Positions 17,498 to 25,509 of a stretch of 64,000 nt of DNA are shown here, in pieces. Where the stretch lies: assembly GCA_020832105.1 (NCBI GenBank), contig JAFIFH010000070.1, forward strand, positions 62,001 through 126,000, read 5' to 3'. Both the position numbers and the translations under genes were made by a program. Origin of the DNA: Idiomarina sp. (lineage in GTDB: Bacteria > Pseudomonadota > Gammaproteobacteria > Enterobacterales > Alteromonadaceae). The notes under the pieces were generated by a model. It saw only the letters and a list, made by a program, of their open reading frames with translations, made no database searches and had not been told where the DNA came from. Every line of letters starts with the position of its first letter. Position 1 is the first letter of the stretch.

Positions 17498-18448
17498 TTA
17501 CCTGGCCAGCGCTATCAGGTAATCAGCAACGGCGCCCATACCAGTCACCCGGCCACCTGCAGCCGCTTCCGCAGCCTGGTTATAGTTGGTATTGGTATTC
17601 ACATCATAGGCATAGACATCGCCGTATTTGTCTTCAACCAATTCAATGCCCGCCACATCCACGCCTGCATTGCGCATAAAAGTTTCCAGCCGCCCGATAA
17701 TCGAGTGCCCGTGGTAGCGTTCACTGAGGACAAATTTAGCCGTAGCAACGGTGGCCGTTTCTCCCACAGGGCAAGCTGCATCGCCCACCGCACAGATATC
17801 CGCAGGGCACAGCTCAAAGCCACCCGTCGTGTCTACCTGCACCGCATAAATAAAGCGCTGACCGACAAATTCACAGCGGGTAATGAAGGGTTCCACACTT
17901 TGAATAAACTGTTGGATCAGCCATATTCCATCAAGGGGCTCTGCATACTGGTCACTGTCGACAAAGCTACGCAATGCGTCAAGGTCATCAAATTTCATCA
18001 CCCCCAGGCCTTTGCCGCCCCGATTCGGCTTCAGGATCAGCGGCCACTGTGCGAAATTTTCTGCCGCCACAACAATTTGTTCACGACCAACCACAGCACG
18101 GGTTTTCGGCGTGCGTACGCCGGCTTTTTGTAGCGCAGCGTACTGCGATAACTTGCAGGTTTCCAGATACAGCGCGCGCAGCCCGTTAACCACAGTCACT
18201 TGCGAGCCACCCGCGTGTTCCAGCCAAGTCAGTGCCATTTTGGCAAGTTCAGGGGCGAAACGGTGGCCTCGGGTATGCGAAGAGGCACTCATGCGGTTGT
18301 AGTACACACCAGGTCGCGGATCCTTGTCGAAAGCCACATAGTCCTGATCTAAAAACCATTCTTGTGCTTCAACACCGCGCTGAGCAAATTCAGCATGGAG
18401 TGGCATGACCCACTCTTCATTTTCGTGCAGGATAAAAATTGGTCTCAT
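17498..18448 (-). CDS. ATP-grasp domain protein (RimK/glutathione-synthase-like)
   Basis: 316 residues. ATP-grasp signs: the lysine and glycine loop ILKPNRGGKGLGVMKF (about 136-151), the acidic metal-binding end VYAYDVNTNTNYN, and an N-terminal pre-ATP-grasp lobe. These enzymes join a carboxylate to an amine or thiol using ATP; the substrate cannot be told. The ATG follows the patatin gene stop with no gap, so the two are translated together. A large open frame on the opposite strand (17465-18133) is only a shadow. Confidence 0.85.
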   Translation of the reverse strand: MRPIFILHENEEWVMPLHAEFAQRGVEAQEWFLDQDYVAFDKDPRPGVYYNRMSASSHTRGHRFAPELAKMALTWLEHAGGSQVTVVNGLRALYLETCKLSQYAALQKAGVRTPKTRAVVGREQIVVAAENFAQWPLILKPNRGGKGLGVMKFDDLDALRSFVDSDQYAEPLDGIWLIQQFIQSVEPFITRCEFVGQRFIYAVQVDTTGGFELCPADICAVGDAACPVGETATVATAKFVLSERYHGHSIIGRLETFMRNAGVDVAGIELVEDKYGDVYAYDVNTNTNYNQAAEAAAGGRVTGMGAVADYLIALAR

Positions 18449-19348
18449 TCAAGCCTCAGTCATAGAAGTAGTTGGTTGTGCATCATTCGCCACAGGCGCT
18501 TGTTGCATAACCCGGCGTAAGTAGCCTTGTGCTTGTTCCACGCCTTGTTGGTAACCGGCGTTAAGCTTAGCAGCATCTCGGGTAAAACGGGCAACCGGGA
18601 AATCGTCCGGTGGGCAAAGCTGCGCAACCTGACAACCCGCAGGCGGATTCTGGATAAAGCTCAGGGCCGCATTATATTTACGTTGGTGGCGCAATGCTGC
18701 ACCAAATAAACGCGGATGCTCAGCCAGTAACGGCTTCAGCATGGACGGAAAGCGCACACGTTCTTGCCGATAGGTTTGCGGTACAGAGCGTATCACGAGA
18801 ATATCAGTGGCGCCTTGTTTGTGTGCGTAACGCAACGGCAGCGAATCGCCCAACCCACCATCCGACATTGGCTCGCCCGCGACTTTCGGATGATCACGAA
18901 ATACCACTGGCATCGCGCAGGACGCAGGAAAGACTTCATCCACGTTACTGGCGGTAACCCGGTGATACAAGGGGTGACCAGTGCTCACTGAGGTGGTCAC
19001 CACCCACAGTGGCACGCCGCGCCGTAAATACTGCTCAACGTTTAAATCAAGGTCCTGGCGCGAGGTATGCCACAGCCAGCTTACATCACATAAGTGGCCA
19101 CCGCGGGCATAACGGGCGAAGCTCATAAAGTCCGGACGCAGCGCGTGGTCGGTGAGAATTTTGTAACTGCGCCCGTAGTCACCGGTCAGGTAAGCAATGC
19201 CCGTCGTCGAACCAGCAGACACACCAATGACCATGTCAAATGGGTAAAAGTCGTGTTCGATAAAGGTATCCAGCACCCCCGCCGCAAAAATACCGCGCAT
19301 TGCGCCGCCTTCGATAATTAAGGCTCTTTTTGCTGACCCGGTGTGCAT
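18449..19348 (-). CDS. Patatin-like phospholipase (YjjU-like)
   Basis: 299 residues. Catalytic Ser-Asp dyad of the patatin family: the oxyanion loop EGGAMRGI (13-20), nucleophile elbow GVSAG with S44, and D163 in SDGG. Resembles E. coli YjjU. No signal peptide, so it should act in the cytosol, probably on phospholipid or acyl esters at the inner membrane. The stop abuts the ATP-grasp start with zero bases between them, an unusual pairing. Confidence 0.92.
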   Translation of the reverse strand: MHTGSAKRALIIEGGAMRGIFAAGVLDTFIEHDFYPFDMVIGVSAGSTTGIAYLTGDYGRSYKILTDHALRPDFMSFARYARGGHLCDVSWLWHTSRQDLDLNVEQYLRRGVPLWVVTTSVSTGHPLYHRVTASNVDEVFPASCAMPVVFRDHPKVAGEPMSDGGLGDSLPLRYAHKQGATDILVIRSVPQTYRQERVRFPSMLKPLLAEHPRLFGAALRHQRKYNAALSFIQNPPAGCQVAQLCPPDDFPVARFTRDAAKLNAGYQQGVEQAQGYLRRVMQQAPVANDAQPTTSMTEA

Positions 19349-19471
19349 GCAGACCTCCTCTGTTTACTACAGTATTGTTCATACCAGAGATTCTGCAAAA
19401 GCGATCAGTCCTTGCGAACTTTCCTTGTGCTGGGGGCCAGCCCGCATCTAATCTTTACCGCCAACCCCAGA

Positions 19472-20647
19472 TTATTCGAAGGTCCCCCTGCGGATAGCTT
19501 TACCTGCGGCCACCATCTGTTCGCCTTGGGCAAATACGTGCTCCACCGCTAAGCTTGCCGGGTCAAGTAACACCAGGTCGGCATCAGCCCCTACTTTGAT
19601 GTGACCTTTTGTAGTCAGCCCAAGGTTACGTGCAGCATTACTACTCACCGCTTTAATCACTTGCTCAAGCGGCAAGTTATGCGCTTTAACCGCCTCGGTT
19701 AAACTATCGTGCATTGCCTGTATTCGACCCACTTTAAGGCCAGTGAGCTCGCCCTTGGCGTTAAATTCAGGCAGGCTGGCATTGCCATCTGAGCTAAATG
19801 AGATCATGTTCTCATCCAGGCCTTGGGCCAACGCTTCTGCCAGCGCCTGCGCCGCACTTAGCTCGCCAGCAGCAAGCAATTCAGGCGTTGTCGACGCAGT
19901 GACGTCCAGCATCAAGCCTTGCCCTGCTAGCGCAACCCCCTGAGCGAGCAGCGCTGAAGAGCGGTTTAGGTGGGTCGGATAGAACTGACTGATGGGAATA
20001 TCTGTTTTATCAGCAACTTCACTGATTAAACCTAACTGGCTGGCGGCGCCACCCACATGTACGAATACGATGCCCCGTTTACCAGAAAGCATGCCGCCCA
20101 CCCTGGCCTCTGCCGCTACTTTGGCCAACTCCCGATAATCAGGCTGAGAACCTCGGTGATCAGCTATCGCAACTTCGCCTACGCCAATACATTTATCAAT
20201 CAATATAATGTCGTCGCGCACGCTGCCGGTGACAGTTCGCGCAGGGAGTTCATAAGACCCGGTGTAGGTGTAAACACTGAGCCCTTCATGGGTTAACGCA
20301 TGCGCCTTCGCCAGCAGATCTGGCAGTGTTCTGGTGGTCGCATCGGTACCCAGTCCAGCAACCAGAGTGGTGACCCCGGCCAGCGTTGCTTCACTCAATT
20401 GCATTTCCGGCGTCCGGGTATGAAAACCACCTTCTCCACCGCCACCAGTAATATGAGCAAGTGGGTCCACCAAGCCAGGAATCAGGTACGCACCCTCAGC
20501 GTCCAGCGTCGTCACCTCGATGCCCTGGGTACTCAGCTCGAGATGCGCACCCATCGCCACAATTTTACCACCGGCGACCACCAGGTCCTGGACCCCAAGT
20601 GGCTGCGGCGCAAAGACCTGCGCATTCTTAATGACTAATATGCTCAT
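19472..20647 (-). CDS. iadA: Isoaspartyl dipeptidase-like amidohydrolase (IadA family) with altered metal site
   Basis: 391 residues from the ATG at 20647, which overlaps the transporter stop by one base (TGATG). Clearly related to E. coli IadA throughout (GGGGE, GSYELPARTVTGS, YPTHLNR, SSDGN). IadA hydrolyses beta-aspartyl dipeptides. Compared with the E. coli sequence as I recall it, H65, H197, H226 and D287 keep metal-ligand positions, but the first His of the HxH pair is L63 and the bridging, carbamylated lysine is E158. Such changes occur in other amidohydrolase subtypes, so it may still be active with one metal or different substrate. Last gene of receptor-transporter-peptidase on this strand. 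Confidence 0.85.
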   Translation of the reverse strand: MSILVIKNAQVFAPQPLGVQDLVVAGGKIVAMGAHLELSTQGIEVTTLDAEGAYLIPGLVDPLAHITGGGGEGGFHTRTPEMQLSEATLAGVTTLVAGLGTDATTRTLPDLLAKAHALTHEGLSVYTYTGSYELPARTVTGSVRDDIILIDKCIGVGEVAIADHRGSQPDYRELAKVAAEARVGGMLSGKRGIVFVHVGGAASQLGLISEVADKTDIPISQFYPTHLNRSSALLAQGVALAGQGLMLDVTASTTPELLAAGELSAAQALAEALAQGLDENMISFSSDGNASLPEFNAKGELTGLKVGRIQAMHDSLTEAVKAHNLPLEQVIKAVSSNAARNLGLTTKGHIKVGADADLVLLDPASLAVEHVFAQGEQMVAAGKAIRRGTFE

Positions 20648-22119
20648 CAATTAAATCCCGTGATCACAGCCAGAATGATTGCACTGACTGAAAGTAAAAA
20701 AAGTATAATTTGAAAGCGCCAGATAAAGCGAAACCATTCGCCCCAACTTAACTGGGCGGCGCCAAGACACCCTATCAGCGCTGCGGAAGTTGGTACAATC
20801 AGGTTGGTCAGGCCATCGCCCAGTTGGAACGCCAGTACCGCAACCTGTCGACTCACCCCAACCAAATCAGCCAGCGGTGCCATCAGTGGCATGGTGAGTG
20901 CTGCTTGACCGGAACCCGAGGTTACGAAAAAATTAAATACCCCCTGTAGCACCAGCATCATACTTGCGGCAACCACTTCGGGCAGACCAGACAGCCCCTC
21001 ACCAGCACCATGCAGCAAGGTATTTAAGGTAGATGGCTGGGTAGGATCGTCACCACCGAGCAGAAGCACAACACCTTTGGCGAAGCCGACAATTAAAGCC
21101 GCGGGCAACAGCTGCTGGGCGCCGTGGACGAAAGCATGAGCCACCTCATTGGCGCGCAAGCGGCGTCCAATAATGGCCAGTAAGCCGATCACAATGCCCA
21201 TGGTCATAAACTGTGTGGCAATTTGCGGAATATAGTATGCATGCACCGTGACTCCCCATACCACCCAGATAATTCCGGCGCAGAATACTGCCAGAATCGT
21301 CCAGTCGAGGAGATTAAATCGCGCTTGTGCAGGCGCGTCACTGAGCGGGTCTACTGCAGTGTCGCCCACTGCCTGCGCTGCCATGGTGCGCGGTTGCTTT
21401 ATCCGCCGTGCATAAGCAAGCAAATAGAGCAAAGCAACGCTGCTAAACACCGCCCACATGACCACCCGAAAAGAAGCACCAGAGAGTACCGGAACTTCCG
21501 CCAGGCTTTGTGCAATCGCCACACTGAACGGGTTCATCCACGAGGTTGCAAAGCCTACCTGGGTAGCGACATAGGTCACAAATACCGTGACAATACCGTT
21601 ATACCCCATGGCCTTCATGACAGGTAACAGCACCAGGCAGAACGCGATGGCCTCCTCCCCCATACCAAATACCGCCCCGCCAAAAGAGAAAGCAAGAAAG
21701 GTAACCGCTAAAAAAGGGGTGTCTGAATGCTGAGTGCGGCGTACTAAGGCAAGAATACCGTGCTCAATAGTCTTCGTTTGCATGATAATGCCAAAGGCAC
21801 CACCAACCAGCAAAATGAACGCCACCACGCCCACCGCAGCGCCCCATTTCGAGCCCGACACCAACCCCTCAAATGGTGCATTGAGAAGCCCCATCCCTTC
21901 CGCAGAGAATAGCGGCAAGCTGCTCTGCGTGGTGCTTCGGGTATAGGACTCAGGAATAATTAGCTCGCGCTCGATCAGTCCATTTGTACTTTCTAGCGTC
22001 ACTTGCTGAGTTTCAAACTGGCCCGCTGGTACCAGATAGCTCAGCGCAGCGGCAAAGAGCGCAACAAAAAATAGTATCACCAGCGTATCTGGCATCTGGC
22101 GGTGTGTAGATGACTGCAT
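20647..22119 (-). CDS. yfcC: YfcC/ArcD/DcuC-type transporter
   Basis: 490 residues, ATG behind AGGAT. About 12 membrane segments; the start (TLVILFFVALFAAALSYLVP AGQF) and the internal region with TSGSGQAALTMPLMAPLAD and the C-terminal GDGLTNLIVPTSA are hallmarks of the YfcC family, whose members are predicted basic-amino-acid or dipeptide carriers. Translation overlaps the IadA-like gene, and the TonB receptor gene is 50 bases upstream. The context suggests import of beta-aspartyl dipeptides or of the freed arginine; this is inference. Confidence 0.88.
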   Translation of the reverse strand: MQSSTHRQMPDTLVILFFVALFAAALSYLVPAGQFETQQVTLESTNGLIERELIIPESYTRSTTQSSLPLFSAEGMGLLNAPFEGLVSGSKWGAAVGVVAFILLVGGAFGIIMQTKTIEHGILALVRRTQHSDTPFLAVTFLAFSFGGAVFGMGEEAIAFCLVLLPVMKAMGYNGIVTVFVTYVATQVGFATSWMNPFSVAIAQSLAEVPVLSGASFRVVMWAVFSSVALLYLLAYARRIKQPRTMAAQAVGDTAVDPLSDAPAQARFNLLDWTILAVFCAGIIWVVWGVTVHAYYIPQIATQFMTMGIVIGLLAIIGRRLRANEVAHAFVHGAQQLLPAALIVGFAKGVVLLLGGDDPTQPSTLNTLLHGAGEGLSGLPEVVAASMMLVLQGVFNFFVTSGSGQAALTMPLMAPLADLVGVSRQVAVLAFQLGDGLTNLIVPTSAALIGCLGAAQLSWGEWFRFIWRFQIILFLLSVSAIILAVITGFN

Positions 22120-22132
22120 ATTTACATCCTAA

Positions 22133-22161
22133 GCCCGCAAAAGGGATCGCCTCTTGCGGGC
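22133..22161 (-). repeat. Stem-loop between TonB receptor and transporter genes
   Basis: GCCCGCAA (22133-22140) and TTGCGGGC (22154-22161) form an 8-bp stem with further inner pairing. There is no T tract, and the transporter SD follows within ten bases on the minus strand, so it looks like an mRNA processing or stability element giving more receptor than transporter rather than a full terminator. Confidence 0.5.
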
Positions 22162-22169
22162 AATTCCGG

Positions 22170-24914
22170 TTAAAACACGTAACGCATACTTACCCGGTAA
22201 AACCGCCCCATGGTGTCATGGTTAAAGTGGTCCACGTTGGCACTGGTGCCATATGCCGTCGGTGCACGACGGTCAAAGAGATTTTCGACGTTAAAGCGCA
22301 CCGTCCAGCTGTCACTAATGTCATAACCGACCGTGGCATTAACTTTGGTCCAGCTGGGTACCTGGCGATCCGCGCTGATCTGCAAACGCTCCAGATCGGC
22401 TTCAGTCAACGCCTCAATATCATCATCATAACCACTCGTGTATTGCACCATCACGTTACCAAACCAGTCGTCCCGGCTCCAGCGCAAGGTGTTAGTCAAC
22501 ACGGTTTCAGGGTAACGGAAAGTGCCCGCCAGATGCTCTCGTTCGGCTTCCTGTGATAACTGTCGCTCAAAACTGAGCAAGTGTGTGGCGTCAAACAACC
22601 AGGTGAAGTTCGCCCATGAGGTTTCAAAGCGGTGGGTATAGGTGAAATCCAGGCCATGGGTTTTCTGTGTGCCGAGGTTCTCTAACTGCAAGTGAACATC
22701 CCCTGCTAACCGGCTACCCAATACACCCACGCCGTTCTCACACTCTTCAAATCCTACCCCTTGCTGAACGGTAACGGGTAATTCACCACAACTGCGCAGA
22801 TCAGGGTTCGACAGCGTCCGTAGCAGGAAGAACTCACCATCAACACCGACAATGTTGTTGTGTTCAAAGTGCCAGTAATCCGCGGTCAACGTGATGTTGC
22901 GGCTAGGGCTCCAGGCAAGACCCGCGTTAAATGATTCAGCGTCTTCCGCATCTAAATCCGGGTTGCCGAAAACCTTGCTCAGAATATTGGTTTCCACCTG
23001 GGTATCGCTACAGTAATTGCCACGGAACTCGTCCCGGCACTCGAGATTAAATGAACTTAGGGTCACCTCTGCACCCACTTGACTCAACGACGGTGCGCGG
23101 AACGATTGTGCCCAGGAAGCCCTTAGAATCAAATCATCTGTGGCTTCATAGCGCGCCCCGATTTTGGGGTTAAAATCGCCACCGAAGTCATCGTAATAGT
23201 CATAGCGACCAGCAATTTGTAGGTTCAGGCGTTCTGTCACCGGTACAAAAAACTCGCTGAATACCGCCCATTGATCGCGGCTGGCGTCCGCACCGGTTGA
23301 GCCAAAGCCAATCACGCCAGGTTCATAATTGTTGTCAAAGGTTCCCCGCGCCAGCGGATCAGGGCGGTCACTCACTTCTTCGCGCCGCACTTCAACACCA
23401 AGCGCCGCAGCCAACGCACCATGGCGCATCTCGGTAATATCACCGGAGGTCTGAAAATCAAAACTATACAGGCGAGAGGTGCCTTTGCGGGGCAAGGTTT
23501 CCTGTAACAAGCCGAGTACTGCCGGGTCGTTATTCACCTGTCCACCAAATGGGTTGTACCACAACCCGCCTGCGTCCGGGGCGCAGTCGGTGCTGCCGTC
23601 AGCACATAATTCACCAAATAAAGACGCTTCAAATCGTGCACGGTTGTACACCCCGGCGACCGTGCGCTGCTCTGATTCAGATTGTGCAAAACTCAGTGCA
23701 GATTCCCATACCCAGTGGCCCCAGTCGCCTTCCAAGCCACTCACTAAGCGTAATGAATCCGTTTCATTGGTCAGGGTACGGCCATCGGGGAATCGCCCCC
23801 AGCCCAATATTTCACTTTCCGCTGGTATTCCCAGGTCGTCCCATAAGGTAACAAAACGGTCGCGCAGCTCTGCCGGCATATCCGGGTGTTCAAAGTCTAC
23901 CGCATAGCTGCTCCAGGGAGCGGCCGTTGAATTACTGGTGGCTTCGGTGGTGGAATACATAAACTCGGTGAACCAGTTCATATTGCCCACTGGCTTATTA
24001 AACATCAGCCCCGCACTCATCGATTCCAAAGCGGTATAAGTGGGCAGAAACGCGTTCTGGTTATAGCTGCAATATTCACCGAAGCTACCGACCATGCTTT
24101 GGTCGCTTGGGCAGCTTTGCTCTACATAATCATCATCATCGAAAAATGCGGTATTCCAGCTTGGGTGGATGCCTTGCTGGCTAGGGAAAAATGACTCAGC
24201 GGTCTCCGCTCGGTCGCGGTCGAACAACGGCTTGCGTTCGTAGTAATCAAAAAAAGCGGTTAGATTTGCATTGCCGATATTACGCCCGGCAATCAGGTTG
24301 AGGTTGGTTTTACCGTCATCTGAACTTGCCGCAGAATTACCATAACTGGCATTCACCTCAACCCCTTCAAAATCTTTGCGCAGCACATAATTGATCACCC
24401 CGGCAATGGCATCGGCACCGTAGGTGGCTGACGCGCCGGTAGCCAGAATATCAATACGTTCAATGGCTGAAAGCGGGATCGAGTTTACATCGACGAAATT
24501 TTCAAAGTTATTGGCAAATGAACTCGCGCTCATCCGGCGGCCATTGATGAGGGTCAGTGTTGAAGAAGCCCCCATCCCGCGAAGTGATGCAGCGGCCTGA
24601 CCCACGGGTGAATCGCCTTGCAAGGCACCGCTGGCAAAGGTGGAGAAGCTGCCCTCACCGCCGCGAGTCTGGGCAACGTATTTGAGTAGTTCACTGACAT
24701 CGGTGGCTGACGAGTTGCGAATTTCTTCGGCGCCAATAGAAATTAAAGGTTGCGCACCTTCCAGATCAACGCCGCGGATTTGTGAGCCAGTCACTTGAAT
24801 TCGTTCTACTGCTTCGTTTTCGTCGTTGGTGGTGTCGTCGCTCTGAGCCATGGCAAGAGACAACGGCGCGAGTGAAAACCCGATAACTGGCAACAAAAAA
24901 TTGAGCATACGCAT
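22170..24914 (-). CDS. TonB-dependent outer-membrane receptor
   Basis: 914 residues from the ATG at 24914, six bases after AGGGGA; the longer frame to 25022 has no SD. A signal peptide ends near LAMAQS; a TonB box lies probably at ERIQVTGSQI; the plug includes LRGMGASSTLTLINGRRM and the border motif GADAIAGVINYVLRKDF; the rest is a 22-strand barrel ending in the aromatic YRVSMRYVF. This plug type, without an iron-siderophore signature, is common among peptide and carbohydrate receptors of marine gammaproteobacteria. Genes downstream (transporter, isoaspartyl dipeptidase) suggest a peptide-like ligand. Confidence 0.95.
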   Translation of the reverse strand: MRMLNFLLPVIGFSLAPLSLAMAQSDDTTNDENEAVERIQVTGSQIRGVDLEGAQPLISIGAEEIRNSSATDVSELLKYVAQTRGGEGSFSTFASGALQGDSPVGQAAASLRGMGASSTLTLINGRRMSASSFANNFENFVDVNSIPLSAIERIDILATGASATYGADAIAGVINYVLRKDFEGVEVNASYGNSAASSDDGKTNLNLIAGRNIGNANLTAFFDYYERKPLFDRDRAETAESFFPSQQGIHPSWNTAFFDDDDYVEQSCPSDQSMVGSFGEYCSYNQNAFLPTYTALESMSAGLMFNKPVGNMNWFTEFMYSTTEATSNSTAAPWSSYAVDFEHPDMPAELRDRFVTLWDDLGIPAESEILGWGRFPDGRTLTNETDSLRLVSGLEGDWGHWVWESALSFAQSESEQRTVAGVYNRARFEASLFGELCADGSTDCAPDAGGLWYNPFGGQVNNDPAVLGLLQETLPRKGTSRLYSFDFQTSGDITEMRHGALAAALGVEVRREEVSDRPDPLARGTFDNNYEPGVIGFGSTGADASRDQWAVFSEFFVPVTERLNLQIAGRYDYYDDFGGDFNPKIGARYEATDDLILRASWAQSFRAPSLSQVGAEVTLSSFNLECRDEFRGNYCSDTQVETNILSKVFGNPDLDAEDAESFNAGLAWSPSRNITLTADYWHFEHNNIVGVDGEFFLLRTLSNPDLRSCGELPVTVQQGVGFEECENGVGVLGSRLAGDVHLQLENLGTQKTHGLDFTYTHRFETSWANFTWLFDATHLLSFERQLSQEAEREHLAGTFRYPETVLTNTLRWSRDDWFGNVMVQYTSGYDDDIEALTEADLERLQISADRQVPSWTKVNATVGYDISDSWTVRFNVENLFDRRAPTAYGTSANVDHFNHDTMGRFYRVSMRYVF

Positions 24915-25509
24915 AGTGGTTCCCCTTGTGATTAAAATCACTTTTTTTATAAAAGCTGTGCGCCAGCGCAGGTCCGGTTGGATCCAGGGGTGGGTAAACG
25001 GACATGACGACAGGCGCAACAACGTTACTGAAGTTCAGAAATGTCGTACTGAGGCGATCGCGGAGCTGCCGGTCCGGGTGCAACAACAGGCTGAGGTTAA
25101 TCCACAGCTGGCAGATGCAAACAGGTTATGAGTATTGTTGGCTGACCCGCGCTCTAGAGAGTGGTCATTAGAGTAATACGAACGCAGGCATGGCAAACAA
25201 GTAGCAACCACGACTCATCAAAGATGTGTCAGGTTGGCTACTCGTTCCACCATTCGGAGAGGTAGAAGCTGCTGTAATGATATTGGGAGAGCCCAACGGC
25301 TTTTTTCAGCATGTTACTTGCACCAGTCTTTTGTTAACTGAAGAAAATCACTTGCAATGCACCAGGCAAAGCGTTTTTATAAAAGGCATGTCATTTCACC
25401 CGTGGTTTACTTGCGAGGTTCGCACGGTGAAATGGCGTTCATGCCCAACCTTCTTTTAACATTTACCATCTGAATTTTTAACTGTCAATCATTGACCGTG
25501 AAGGTTGTT
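24915..25509. promoter_or_regulatory. Divergent intergenic region of the receptor and cyanophycinase-like genes
   Basis: 595 bases with no convincing gene; short frames inside it have no SD or family. It must hold the promoters of both divergent units. Two visible elements are a perfect inverted repeat at 24928-24941 and, at 25471-25484, a partial ArgR-like half site (TGAATTTTTA) just before the cyanophycinase-like gene. Confidence 0.6.
24926..24943. promoter_or_regulatory. Perfect inverted repeat, CRP-like
   Basis: GTGATTAAAATCAC (24928-24941) is perfectly self-complementary except its centre and extends to TTGTGATTAAAATCACTT, which matches the CRP half sites TGTGA and TCAC with the right 6-base spacing. 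It lies only about 14 bases before the receptor ATG, so it would act as a repressing site or as an RNA hairpin beside the SD. Confidence 0.4.

Noticed and set aside
17465-18133. 222-codon open frame on the plus strand
   Set aside because: Entirely antisense to the ATP-grasp gene, no SD and no recognisable protein pattern; a shadow of codon bias.
25471-25484. ArgR-box-like sequence before the cyanophycinase-like gene
   Set aside because: Only the left half (TGAATTTTTA) fits; the right half matches about one of five bases, so it is not listed as an operator although arginine control would make sense.
24915-25509. Short ORFs in the divergent intergenic region
   Set aside because: Frames of 77-106 codons overlap the control region or the receptor leader and look random in composition.
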